From assembly GCA_017935905.1 (NCBI GenBank), contig JAGBGO010000019.1, positions 1-44,019 of the forward strand: a DNA stretch of 44,019 nt, written 5' to 3'. The stretch's first letter is position 1. Each line of letters opens with the position of its first letter. The position numbers and the translations under genes are program-made. Below the pieces are notes generated by a model that saw nothing but the letters and a program-made list of their open reading frames with translations, ran no database searches and was not told where the DNA came from. This document shows positions 32,170-40,450 of the stretch, in pieces. This DNA comes from Clostridia bacterium (GTDB taxonomy: Bacteria > Bacillota > Clostridia > UBA1212 > UBA1255).

Positions 32170-33176
32170 TGATAAAAGCCATTTTCCTATCCAATATACC
32201 GGACCGTGTTTCTTACGTTTATCCCAAAGAAACCATTGAGTTGCTTTCCCAAATTGCGGAAGCGGACACCGCGGTGTATACGAAAGACGATATTTTGAAT
32301 GCACCGGAGCGCTTTTCCCAAGTGCGGTGGATTTTCTCCACCTGGGGCATGCCCGCATTTAAGCGAGAAGAAATTCAGCACATTTTCCCGAAACTGGAAT
32401 GCGTTTTCTACGGAGCCGGATCGGTACAAGGCTTTGCGAGACCTTTTCTTGCCTGCGGTGTTCGTGTCTTTAGCGCCTGGGCCGCAAACAGCGTGCCGGT
32501 GGCAGAATATACCGCCGCCCAGATTATTTTAGCCAACAAAGGCTTCTTTGCGCTCAGCGCTCTTCGAAGCCGCGGCATCTGCGCCGGAGAAATCGGCGCC
32601 ATCCAAGGGAAATACCCCGGAAACTACGGCGCGACTGTAGGCATTATCGGCGCCGGTATGATCGGAAGCAAAGTCATCGAAATGCTGAAAGCCTACGACC
32701 TTCCCGTGAAAGTATTTGATCCCTTCTTATCGGCAAAAAAAGCCCAAAAATTGGGGGTTACTACGTGTTCCTTAGAAGAACTGTTTGAAACTTGCACCGT
32801 GGTATCCAATCACCTGGCCAACAACCCGCAAACCCGGGAAATGCTGACCTATGACCATTTTACCCGTATGATGCCCTACGCTACTTTCCTGAATACGGGG
32901 CGGGGTCAACAGGTGCGGGAAGCCGATTTGGTGCGCATCTTACGGGAGCGCCCGGACTTAACGGCGGTACTGGACGTTACGTGGCCGGAACCTCCGGAAG
33001 AAGGGCATCCTTTCTACCAAATGGAAAATTGTATTTTGACGCCCCATATTGCAGGCAGCAGCGGGCAGGAAGTCCACCGCATGGCCCGTTATATGGTAGA
33101 GGAATTTCGCCGGATGCGATCGGGAGAGCCTTGCTTGTATGAAGTGACAGAGAAAATGTTGGAAACTATGGCATAG
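32169..33176 (+). CDS. D-2-hydroxyacid dehydrogenase family protein
   Basis: 335 residues from ATG 32169. Cofactor-binding core ATVGIIGAGMIGSKVIEML near 158-176, catalytic Arg in LNTGRGQQVREADL, Glu in WPEPPEEGHP and His in TPHIAGSSGQE give the complete triad. Phosphoglycerate and glyoxylate/hydroxypyruvate reductases share this fold. In a uronate-type pathway it may reduce a 2-keto or oxidise a 2-hydroxy sugar acid. Overlaps the upstream gene by one base, implying coupled translation. Confidence 0.88.
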   Translation: MIKAIFLSNIPDRVSYVYPKETIELLSQIAEADTAVYTKDDILNAPERFSQVRWIFSTWGMPAFKREEIQHIFPKLECVFYGAGSVQGFARPFLACGVRVFSAWAANSVPVAEYTAAQIILANKGFFALSALRSRGICAGEIGAIQGKYPGNYGATVGIIGAGMIGSKVIEMLKAYDLPVKVFDPFLSAKKAQKLGVTTCSLEELFETCTVVSNHLANNPQTREMLTYDHFTRMMPYATFLNTGRGQQVREADLVRILRERPDLTAVLDVTWPEPPEEGHPFYQMENCILTPHIAGSSGQEVHRMARYMVEEFRRMRSGEPCLYEVTEKMLETMA

Positions 33177-33187
33177 GAGCTTTAATC

Positions 33188-34885
33188 GTGAAAGACGTTT
33201 ACATCGACATAATGGAACAAGTGGTAGGTGCCTACACGGATGAAGATATCCGGGTATATTTAGCGCAGGTAGAGGAACGGGGTCTTCAGGAGCACGGTTT
33301 TCCCCGCCTGACGGCTTGTTTGGGCATTCTTCTTGCAAAGGGTCGTAAGGCGCATCTGTATCCTACGTTTATCCGTATGATGGATTTGTGCTGCGGGCAA
33401 ATTCCCACGGCGCTATCGAAGTGTCCCCACGTGGGCAATGATTTTTCCGTGAAGGAAATCGTGCTGGCGCTGCTGGCTTTGGAAGATGCAAAGCGGGTGC
33501 CGGAAGATAAGACGGCATACTGGCGCGCGTGCTTGGCGCAAATCAATCCTTATACGTGTTACTCCATTATTGCCAATCCAAAAGAAAATAAAACCGTGGG
33601 CAATTGGGCTGCGTACAATGCCGCCAGCGAGCAACTGCGCAAATTTGCCGGCATTGGGTGCGAAGATACGTTTATTGAAGATGAAATTGCAAACCAAGTG
33701 CGGGAATTTGACGAAAGCGGTTTGTACAAGGAACCGGGATGTCCTATATTGTACGATTTAGCCGCCCGGGTGCAGTTAATGGCGGTGAATTGGTTTGGCT
33801 ATCAAGGGGCGTACCGGGACGTGCTGGAAGAAAATTTCCAAAAGAGCGGTCTGCCAACGCTTTACATGCAATCGGTCACCGGAGAAATCCCCTACGGCGG
33901 CAGGAGCAATCAGTTCCTGTTTAACGAGGCTTATTTGGCGTGCGTGTGCGAGTATGAGGCTACTCGGTACGGTAAAATGGGCGATTTGCACCAAGCCGGT
34001 TTATTCAAAGGCGCGGCAGCTCTTGCTACCCGGGCAATCAACGATACCTTGAAAGACGGGCTGCGCCACGTGAAGAATTTCTTTCCCAAAGACAGTTTGT
34101 ACGGCTGCGAGGGGTATGGCTATTTTAATAAATATATGGTGAGCACCGCTTCTTTTATTTATCTGGCCCACGTATTTGCCGATGATTCCATAGAAGCGAT
34201 TTCGCCCCCTGCCGAAACCGGTGGGTACGTGTATGAAACCACGCCGGCATTTCACAAGGTATTTGCCAATAACGGCACGTATTTTGTCCAGTACGACCTG
34301 AAAGCGGACTGCCGCTACGATGCAGGGGGACTGGGCCGCATTCACCGAAAGGGTGCGCCTTCTGCCCTATGTTTATCCCTGCCTTTCTCAAAAGGCAAAG
34401 CCTATCACACGGACGTTGAGCGAACCGAGACGCTGTCTATTGCCTGCGGCATCGAGCAAGACGGCACGTGGGTGCGTAGTTGCGACAGTGGAACAGAATC
34501 TTTTGTACAGGAAAAATGGGCACAGGGGGAAACCGTGTCCCTGACCCTTTCCCATCTCCTTTCTAATGGGGGCAGGGTGGAAGAACGTTGCTTGCTTTCT
34601 AAGGAAGGCGTTTCTTTGACCGCTCGAGGCACGGGCTCCGTTTCTTACCAAGTGCCCGTGTTTTATTTCGACGGAGAAACTTACACGGAAATTCGCGGGG
34701 ACGCCCGGGAAATACAGGTGTATTATAAAGGATATAAATGTGTGTATCGGACGGAAGGCCATTTTACCGGCGGAGAAACCATCTTCGCCAACCGAAACGG
34801 CCATTATCGGTTGTTTGAAGTGCAAGGAGAGGGCGAAATTTCTCTCCGGATTGCCATAGAGGAGGACGTTGTATGGGTAAAATAG
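33188..34885 (+). CDS. Large cytosolic protein, possibly an alpha-toroid lyase or hydrolase
   Basis: 565 residues from GTG 33188, behind TAGGAGC; no signal peptide. The N-terminal 330 residues are helix-rich with aromatic motifs (TVGNWAAYNAASEQLRKFAG, IPYGGRSNQFLFNEA, LYGCEGYGYFNKYM), like an alpha/alpha toroid; the remaining part looks like stacked beta strands. This two-part layout is shared by several polysaccharide lyase families and by some uncharacterised families. I cannot name its family. If a lyase, it would act on imported oligosaccharides and make unsaturated uronates for the aldolase/kinase pair. It overlaps the next gene by 13 bases. Confidence 0.72.
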   Translation: MKDVYIDIMEQVVGAYTDEDIRVYLAQVEERGLQEHGFPRLTACLGILLAKGRKAHLYPTFIRMMDLCCGQIPTALSKCPHVGNDFSVKEIVLALLALEDAKRVPEDKTAYWRACLAQINPYTCYSIIANPKENKTVGNWAAYNAASEQLRKFAGIGCEDTFIEDEIANQVREFDESGLYKEPGCPILYDLAARVQLMAVNWFGYQGAYRDVLEENFQKSGLPTLYMQSVTGEIPYGGRSNQFLFNEAYLACVCEYEATRYGKMGDLHQAGLFKGAAALATRAINDTLKDGLRHVKNFFPKDSLYGCEGYGYFNKYMVSTASFIYLAHVFADDSIEAISPPAETGGYVYETTPAFHKVFANNGTYFVQYDLKADCRYDAGGLGRIHRKGAPSALCLSLPFSKGKAYHTDVERTETLSIACGIEQDGTWVRSCDSGTESFVQEKWAQGETVSLTLSHLLSNGGRVEERCLLSKEGVSLTARGTGSVSYQVPVFYFDGETYTEIRGDAREIQVYYKGYKCVYRTEGHFTGGETIFANRNGHYRLFEVQGEGEISLRIAIEEDVVWVK

Positions 34886-37149
34886 TTCGTTTGCTTGCCT
34901 GTTTGTTGTTGCCGGTGAGTATGTTTGCTTTCTGTGCAGGCTGCCAGGAAAAACCGGTGAAGTGGGATCCCTATACCCCGGTAGAGGGTGTGGATCGGTC
35001 GGATATTGTGTTTGGGGAAAGCGCGCAAATGCTTCACACCAAGGACGTGCTGGCGGATACGTGGATGGCCACCGACGATGAAAATCGTTTTACAGGCGCC
35101 GGTAAAGGCGATTTGGGCGACAAGAAAGTGGGTATTTTCTACTTCCTATGGCATGACGTGCAAAGGCATAAAGGGGATGGCCAGATTTATAACCACACGG
35201 AAGCGTGGCGCAAAGGCGGCATTCAAGGGGTTATTGATATGATCCAGCAGGGTCCTGTGGGATTTGCTCACTACTGGGCAGAACCGTATTTCGGCTACTA
35301 TCGCTCCGACGACGAGTGGGTGATTCGGAAACATACGTATCAATTGGTGGCAGCCGGTGTGGACTTTATCTTTATTGATGCCACCAACGGTAAGACGTAT
35401 CAGGAGAATTACGAAGCCATTCTGCGGGTGTGGACCCAGATGCGGGCAGAAGGTTACCAAACGCCCCAAATTGCCTTTCATTGCGGCAACAGTAATACCA
35501 ACGCAATTGTGTCTTTCCGGGAAGTATGGCGGAATATTTATTCTCGGGACTTATACAAAGAGTTGTGGTTTATGCACGAGGGCAAACCCTTAATTCTGCT
35601 TCCTTACGAAACCGCACTGTTCCGTTTGACACCGGAGCAACAGGAATTCTTCACCATACGTCACAGTTGGGCTTTTACGGACAGAGCCTGGTATACGGAC
35701 CACGACGGAAAGAACTGTTGGCCCTGGGCGGATTTGTATCCCCAAGGTCCCGGTCTTTCTCCGGAGGGTAAAATGGAGCAAATGGTGGTCATGAGCGGTT
35801 ACTGGGCAAACAGCACGTCCCACGTCAATCGCGGACGAAGTTTCCACAACAATAAACAACCGGACGGCGGCGATTTCGGTTTCAAATTGGTGGAAAACGG
35901 CACTTCCGGCAAAGGTTATGCCTTCCAGGAACAATTTGATTATGCCATTGAAAATGATCCCGGCATCATTATGGTAATCGGTTGGAATGAATGGTGGGCA
36001 GGTCGCTGGGAAGCCGGCAATGCAGTGGGCCAGTTGATCGCGGATACGTACGTGGTTACCGATGACGATGCGTGGACGCGAAATTACTACGTAGACGGAT
36101 TTAATCCGGAATTTTCCAGAGATATTGAACCGGTGAAAGGTTTATATAAAGATAATTATTATTACCAGATGATTATGAATTTACGGACGTATAAAGGCGC
36201 CCGCAAGGTTCAGCAGGCATTCGGGCAGCGTCCTATCGTTTTGACGGATCCGCTGTCTCAGTGGGATATCGTAGGACCGGAGTATCGGGATTACCAAGGG
36301 GATACGGTACACCGCAATACCACCTCTTACGTAGGCGGTTTGCAATATACTAACACCAGCGGCAGAAACGATATCGTACTCAGTAAAGTTTCTAAATACG
36401 ATGATACTATTACGTTCTACGTAGAGTGTGCCCAAGATATTACAGCGGCGGAAGGCACTAACTGGATGAATCTCTTTGTAGATGCAGACTGCGACCACAA
36501 AACCGGTTGGTACGGCTATGACTACGTGCTCAACCGCACCCGTTCGGAGGGAACGTGCTCCGTCATGAAATTCGTAGGGAACGAATGGAAAATGAAAGAA
36601 ATGGGCACCGCTACCTACGTGGTAAACGGTAAGACTATGCAGATTCAAGTGTCTTTAGATACGCTGCGGGTTTCCAAAACCTTTGATTTCAAATGGGCAG
36701 ACAATTCCGTAGATAACGGCGATATTATGCAGTTTATCGATCTGGGGGATACGGCGCCAAACGACCGTTTTAATTATCGGTATACCACCAAGAAAAGCGT
36801 ACTTCCCGTTCCCGAGGAAGTTTCCAAGGATATGGTGGTGTTGAAAGCCGGTTCCTACTACGCCTACGCAGGCGGCGAAGTGGTGCGCTTGGATGCGTCC
36901 AGCACGAAGGCTACTTTCTTCGGAGACGATCAAGGCACGTACGTTCCCAAGGCTTTTGCCCAAGACGTGATGCAATTAAACGTATCCGGCGAAAAGGTTT
37001 ATAACCATTACGGCATTGAATACGTGAATATTGCCGGCATTTTACCCACTTGCGGGAAAACGGTTTCTCAGCGAGAAGGTTTACTGGTGGTTGCAGACAA
37101 GAGCGTTTCGGAAGCGGATCTGCTTACGCTCTATCGGAGCTTGTATTAA
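34873..37149 (+). CDS. Large lipoprotein with GH99/WbsX-like catalytic barrel and CBM9-like domain
   Basis: 758 residues. Lipobox CAGC gives lipidated Cys24. The barrel begins KKVGIFYFLWHDV near 83-95, with IQGVIDMIQQGPVGFAHYWA and, later, IMVIGWNEWWAGRW, the Trp-Asn-Glu-Trp signature of GH99-like/WbsX proteins and relatives. From about 470 to 640 follows a beta domain (ITFYVECAQDI, LFVDADCDHKTGW, MQIQVSLDTL) resembling CBM9/DOMON modules. It is probably an outer-surface glycoside hydrolase acting before uptake, though the family can include inactive members. It is the only exported protein inside the catabolic run. Confidence 0.78.
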   Translation: MGKIVRLLACLLLPVSMFAFCAGCQEKPVKWDPYTPVEGVDRSDIVFGESAQMLHTKDVLADTWMATDDENRFTGAGKGDLGDKKVGIFYFLWHDVQRHKGDGQIYNHTEAWRKGGIQGVIDMIQQGPVGFAHYWAEPYFGYYRSDDEWVIRKHTYQLVAAGVDFIFIDATNGKTYQENYEAILRVWTQMRAEGYQTPQIAFHCGNSNTNAIVSFREVWRNIYSRDLYKELWFMHEGKPLILLPYETALFRLTPEQQEFFTIRHSWAFTDRAWYTDHDGKNCWPWADLYPQGPGLSPEGKMEQMVVMSGYWANSTSHVNRGRSFHNNKQPDGGDFGFKLVENGTSGKGYAFQEQFDYAIENDPGIIMVIGWNEWWAGRWEAGNAVGQLIADTYVVTDDDAWTRNYYVDGFNPEFSRDIEPVKGLYKDNYYYQMIMNLRTYKGARKVQQAFGQRPIVLTDPLSQWDIVGPEYRDYQGDTVHRNTTSYVGGLQYTNTSGRNDIVLSKVSKYDDTITFYVECAQDITAAEGTNWMNLFVDADCDHKTGWYGYDYVLNRTRSEGTCSVMKFVGNEWKMKEMGTATYVVNGKTMQIQVSLDTLRVSKTFDFKWADNSVDNGDIMQFIDLGDTAPNDRFNYRYTTKKSVLPVPEEVSKDMVVLKAGSYYAYAGGEVVRLDASSTKATFFGDDQGTYVPKAFAQDVMQLNVSGEKVYNHYGIEYVNIAGILPTCGKTVSQREGLLVVADKSVSEADLLTLYRSLY

Positions 37150-37163
37150 GGAGTGATTGGAGT

Positions 37164-37784
37164 ATGTTAACCAAAGAACAAGTATTACAGCAAATTAAAG
37201 ATAACGCTATGGTAGCGGTGGTTCGGGGGGAAACCCCGGCGAAAGCCCGTGAAATTGTGGAACAATGCATCGAAGGCGGCATTACGTCTATTGAACTGAC
37301 ATTCACCGTGCCTTTTGCCCATCGGGTGATTGAAGAAATCGCTATGAACTATGGCGGCCAGATCTTGCTGGGTGCAGGCACCGTACTGGACCCGGAAACG
37401 GCTCGTATTGCCATTCTTTCCGGTGCCCAGTTCGTGGTAGCGCCACACTTCAATCCGGACACGGTACGTTTGTGTAACCGCTACCGCATTGCCAATATGG
37501 CGGGCATTTTAACGGTGAAAGAAGCCGTGGAAGCTATGGAAGCCGGCGTGGATATTTTGAAATTGTTCCCGGGAGATTTGTTTGGTCCCGCCTTTATTAA
37601 AGACATTCGGGGACCCTTGCCCTACGCCCAGATTATGCCAACCGGCGGCGTGGATATCAGCAACGCAGGGGCGTGGATTAAAGCGGGTGCTGTGGCCATC
37701 GGTGCCGGCAGCAGCTTGATGAAGGGCGACGTGAAAGCCAACGCCATGGCGTTTATGGAAGAAATCCGCAAGGCGCGAGGATAA
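37164..37784 (+). CDS. eda: KDPG/KHG aldolase
   Basis: 206 residues from ATG 37164. Motifs: AVVRGET at 17-23, IELTFTVP with the catalytic Glu, LLGAGTVL, the Schiff-base Lys in ILKLFPGDLFGP, and IMPTGGV. It splits 2-keto-3-deoxy-6-phosphogluconate to pyruvate and glyceraldehyde-3-phosphate. Thirteen bases before the KDG kinase gene, with which it forms the standard endpoint of hexuronate breakdown. Confidence 0.95.
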   Translation: MLTKEQVLQQIKDNAMVAVVRGETPAKAREIVEQCIEGGITSIELTFTVPFAHRVIEEIAMNYGGQILLGAGTVLDPETARIAILSGAQFVVAPHFNPDTVRLCNRYRIANMAGILTVKEAVEAMEAGVDILKLFPGDLFGPAFIKDIRGPLPYAQIMPTGGVDISNAGAWIKAGAVAIGAGSSLMKGDVKANAMAFMEEIRKARG

Positions 37785-37797
37785 GGAGGTACGTACA

Positions 37798-38814
37798 ATG
37801 ATTGTTACGTTTGGTGAGATTATGATGCGTTTGGCGCCTACGGGCTATCTTCGGATGAGCCAGACCCGCCAGCTGGAGATGACTTTTGGCGGTGGAGAGG
37901 CCAACGTGGCGGTTTCTTTAGCCAATTACGGAAAGAAGGCTCGGTTTGTAACCGGTCTTCCGGATAATGATATCGGCAGTACTTGCTTAGGTGAGCTTCG
38001 CCGGTGGAACGTAGATACGTCGGAGATTGTGATTCGTCCCGGTCGTATGGGTATTTATTTCTGCGAGAAAGGTGCTTCCCAGCGGGCCTCCAAAGTAACC
38101 TATGACCGTGCAGATTCTGTTGTGTCTAAATTAGACGCTGCGGATTTTGACTGGGAGAAGATCTTAGAGGGAGCAGAATGGTTCCATTTTACCGGCATTA
38201 CTCCGGCTTTAAGTGATTCCATGGCAGAAGCGACCCTTGCGGCTTGTAAAGTGGCCAAGGCAAAGGGAATCCCCGTTTCCTGCGATTTGAATTACAGAAA
38301 GAAGTTGTGGACCCGTGAGAAGGCGGGCCGCGTAATGGCAGAACTGATGCCCTACGTGGACTTGCTGATTGCCAACGAAGCGGACGCGGCGGACGTGTTC
38401 GGCATTCACGCGGCCGAAAGCGACGTGACCAAGGGCGAAATTAGCGTGGACGGGTACAAGTCTGTGGCACAGCAGTTGATGGCGCGCTTTCCTATTTCAA
38501 AAGTTGCCATTACGTTGCGGGAATCCTTGTCGGCTTCCGAGAATAACTGGTCGGCCATGCTGTACGACGGGCAGGACTTGTACGTTTCTAAGAAGTACAA
38601 TATGAAGATCGTAGACCGCGTCGGCGGCGGTGACAGTTTTGGCGGCGGTTTGATTTACGGCTTATTAGAGGGCTATGATTTGCAGGCTGCCCTGGAGTTT
38701 GCAGTGGCGGCGTCTTGCTTGAAACATTCCATTGAAGGGGATTTCAATGCGGTGTCTGTGGCCGAGGTGAAGGCTTTGGCAGGGGGCGACGGATCGGGAA
38801 GAGTGTCAAGGTAA
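37798..38814 (+). CDS. kdgK: 2-keto-3-deoxygluconate kinase (PfkB family)
   Basis: 338 residues of the ribokinase/PfkB family. TFGGGEANVAVSLANYGKKA near 28-47 is the substrate-side motif, and DRVGGGDSFGGGLIYGLL contains the catalytic Asp of the ATP-side GxGD motif (GGGD here). It makes KDPG from KDG for the aldolase encoded upstream. The SD AAGGAGG lies ten bases before the ATG. It ends the catabolic run. Confidence 0.94.
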   Translation: MIVTFGEIMMRLAPTGYLRMSQTRQLEMTFGGGEANVAVSLANYGKKARFVTGLPDNDIGSTCLGELRRWNVDTSEIVIRPGRMGIYFCEKGASQRASKVTYDRADSVVSKLDAADFDWEKILEGAEWFHFTGITPALSDSMAEATLAACKVAKAKGIPVSCDLNYRKKLWTREKAGRVMAELMPYVDLLIANEADAADVFGIHAAESDVTKGEISVDGYKSVAQQLMARFPISKVAITLRESLSASENNWSAMLYDGQDLYVSKKYNMKIVDRVGGGDSFGGGLIYGLLEGYDLQAALEFAVAASCLKHSIEGDFNAVSVAEVKALAGGDGSGRVSR

Positions 38815-38817
38815 GAT

Positions 38818-38846
38818 TTGATTTTTTGATCGTAAAATGCTAAAAT
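38818..38846 (+). promoter_or_regulatory. Candidate promoter of the small Tudor-like gene
   Basis: TTGATT (38818-38823) and TAAAAT (38841-38846) are 17 bases apart. Transcription from here would run straight into the hairpin that follows. Confidence 0.5.
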
Positions 38847-38855
38847 AGTTTTAAC

Positions 38856-38904
38856 AACGTGTAGCTCACAAGGCGTAAGTCCTGTTGTGAGTTGCACGTT
38901 TTTT
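38856..38904 (+). terminator. Intrinsic terminator, also possible leader attenuator
   Basis: AACGTG-T-AGCTCACAA (from 38856) pairs with TTGTGAGTT-G-CACGTT (to 38900), with GG/CC closing the loop. The T-run at 38899-38904 follows at once. It may simply end the kdgK transcript, or, if the promoter at 38818-38846 is real, act in the leader of the next gene. Confidence 0.85.
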
Positions 38905-38928
38905 ATAGTTTTGGGAGGTTTGTGTAAA

Positions 38929-39249
38929 ATGGAACAAGTAGTAGGCAAAGGCGTCATCCATCAGATTTTCGGTCGCGGTGTGATTGTTCTTGCAGAGGAA
39001 CGGTATTTTACCGTTCGATTTGAAAATCCGGGAGTTGGGGAGAAGCAATTTCTCTTTCCGCAAGCCTTTGATTCGGTTTTGTCATTCGAAAATGAGGACG
39101 CTTTGCAGGAAGAAGCCCGGGAGGCTGCGGTGCAAGCGGCGGCAGCTCGGCAAAGATGCTCTGCCAAAATCGCCATTCGGTGCAAGCAAGAGGCGATGAT
39201 GCAAGTCAGGAAGAAGAAAACGGTGCGCAAAGCTCCGGTGAAAAAATAA
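38929..39249 (+). CDS. Small protein with Tudor-like domain resembling the PcrA C-terminus
   Basis: 106 residues from ATG 38929. The first 60 residues (GKGVIHQIFGRGVIVLAEER, FTVRFENPGVGEKQFLFPQA) resemble the small Tudor-like barrel at the end of PcrA/UvrD, which binds RNA polymerase. The rest is an Ala/Gln/Glu-rich helix and a Lys-rich tail ending VRKKKTVRKAPVKK, apt for nucleic-acid binding. SD GGGAGG precedes a GTGTAA pair and then the ATG. Function is not known; a transcription- or DNA-associated role is inferred only. Confidence 0.68.
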   Translation: MEQVVGKGVIHQIFGRGVIVLAEERYFTVRFENPGVGEKQFLFPQAFDSVLSFENEDALQEEAREAAVQAAAARQRCSAKIAIRCKQEAMMQVRKKKTVRKAPVKK

Positions 39250-39260
39250 AAATTTCCCCC

Positions 39261-39312
39261 TTGACAGAAAGTGAAACAAGGTGTAATATAAAAGTGAAAG
39301 TTGTTTCACTTT
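39261..39312 (+). promoter_or_regulatory. Promoter and palindromic operator of the XRE regulator
   Basis: TTGACA (39261-39266) and TAATAT (39284-39289), 17 bases apart. Immediately downstream AAAGTGAAA (39291-39299) and TTTCACTTT (39304-39312) form a perfect palindrome around four bases. A third copy, AAAGTGAAACAA (39268-39279), lies between -35 and -10 and is the exact inverse of TTGTTTCACTTT at 39301-39312. A repressor bound here would cover the promoter. Confidence 0.8.
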
Positions 39313-39345
39313 CGTCGTTTACAAAAGATCAAGGGAGGCGGCAAT

Positions 39346-39738
39346 ATGCTGTTTGGAGAGAAATTGAAAGCACTGCGTTTGGAAAGAGGATATACCCAGG
39401 AGCAGCTTGCACAGAAAGTAGACGTGACGAAGCGCACGCTCATTAACTATGAACAGGGTCGTTGTTATCCGAAGCAGACGGAGATTCTGGCAAGACTTGC
39501 CCAGGAGTTTGATGTCAGCGTGGATTATTTGATGTCTGATGAGGACCGCTATATTCAGGATGCTCACGAGAAGGGCGGCCTTCGGGCGGCACAGGACGTA
39601 CAGGCGCTGCTTACCAATGCCAGAGCCATGTTTGCCGGCGGTGAACTCAGCGAAGAGGACAAAGACAAAGTTATGCGGAAACTCAATGAACTTTATTGGG
39701 ATGCCAAGGAAAGCAACCGCAGAAGAGCGCAACAATAA
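39346..39738 (+). CDS. XRE-family (Cro/cI-type) transcriptional regulator
   Basis: 130 residues from ATG 39346. The helix-turn-helix lies at 5-62: LKALRLERGYTQEQLAQKVD, TKRTLINYEQGRCYPKQTEI and FDVSVDYLMSDE. The C-terminal half is helical and charged and may dimerise. The operator overlapping its promoter points to self-repression. A gene for an ImmA/IrrE-type metallopeptidase follows, a pairing in which the peptidase often cleaves the repressor upon stress. Confidence 0.92.
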   Translation: MLFGEKLKALRLERGYTQEQLAQKVDVTKRTLINYEQGRCYPKQTEILARLAQEFDVSVDYLMSDEDRYIQDAHEKGGLRAAQDVQALLTNARAMFAGGELSEEDKDKVMRKLNELYWDAKESNRRRAQQ

Positions 39739-39785
39739 AGACGGAATACGAAAGAGAAAGGCCGCGACGTTGTTTGCGGAGGTGT

Positions 39786-40298
39786 ATGATTGTGGCAAGT
39801 GATTCTATTGAAAGACAAGCCAAGGCATTGGTAAGAAAATACTATACAAGAGACCCCTTTGAGCTTTGCGCTTGTTTAGGGGTGAAGGTACAGGTAGACG
39901 ATATCGGTTCGCTAAAGGGTATGTACGTGTATATTAAGCGCAATCGCTATATTGTACTGAACAGTAATTTAGACGAGCAAACACGCAGAATGGTCTGCGC
40001 CCATGAATTGGGACACGACCAGTTGCACCAGGAGATGGCGAAGTACAATTTTATTCACGACAGTGAACTCTGCGACTTCACCAGCAAACCGGAGTATGAA
40101 GCCAACGTGTTTGCCGCCACGGTACTGATTGAAGACAAGGAGTTTATTGACCTTGCCCAAGGCGGTTTGGATATTCATTGTCTGGCACGGGAATTTGGCG
40201 TTTCCGCCGACTTGATTGCCTTGAAAGGCCGTTTGATGAACAACCGGGGCTATCGGTTGCGTGCCTTTGAACATCGTGCGAATTTCTTGAAGTATTGA
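39786..40298 (+). CDS. ImmA/IrrE-family metallopeptidase
   Basis: About 170 residues. The zinc motif HELGHDQLH near 78-86 (HExxH plus a downstream His) and the Glu-rich segment EYEANVFAATVLI are family hallmarks. The start may be ATG 39786 (three bases after GGAGG) or GTG 39792 (nine bases after it, better spaced). The likely target is the XRE repressor encoded just upstream. No integrase, excisionase or phage gene is nearby, so I treat the pair as a chromosomal stress switch rather than an element remnant. Confidence 0.9.
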   Translation: MIVASDSIERQAKALVRKYYTRDPFELCACLGVKVQVDDIGSLKGMYVYIKRNRYIVLNSNLDEQTRRMVCAHELGHDQLHQEMAKYNFIHDSELCDFTSKPEYEANVFAATVLIEDKEFIDLAQGGLDIHCLAREFGVSADLIALKGRLMNNRGYRLRAFEHRANFLKY

Positions 40299-40401
40299 TG
40301 GTGAAAAATCAACAACAGGGGCTTCTCGCCGACGGTGCGTTGGAACCAATCAAGTGTTTTTTAGTGTATCTATAGCTCAACCTTACTATTTTGTGAAATA
40401 T

Positions 40402-40433
40402 AAAAGGCTGCCTCGTATGAGGCAGCCCCTTTG
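40402..40433. terminator. Bidirectional intrinsic terminator
   Basis: GGCTGCCTC (40406-40414) and GAGGCAGCC (40419-40427) with loop GTAT. A-rich on the left and T-containing on the right, it can serve both the peptidase gene and the cold-shock gene from the other side. Confidence 0.88.
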
Positions 40434-40450
40434 CTTTTGTAAAGTCTATA

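Noticed and set aside
37050-37163. N-terminal extension of the KDPG aldolase reading frame
   Set aside because: It lies wholly inside the end of the upstream gene; ATG 37164 with its own ribosome site gives the normal family length.
39261-40298. Prophage or integrative element
   Set aside because: XRE plus ImmA/IrrE is suggestive, but no integrase, excisionase, structural or conjugation genes and no direct-repeat attachment sites were seen.
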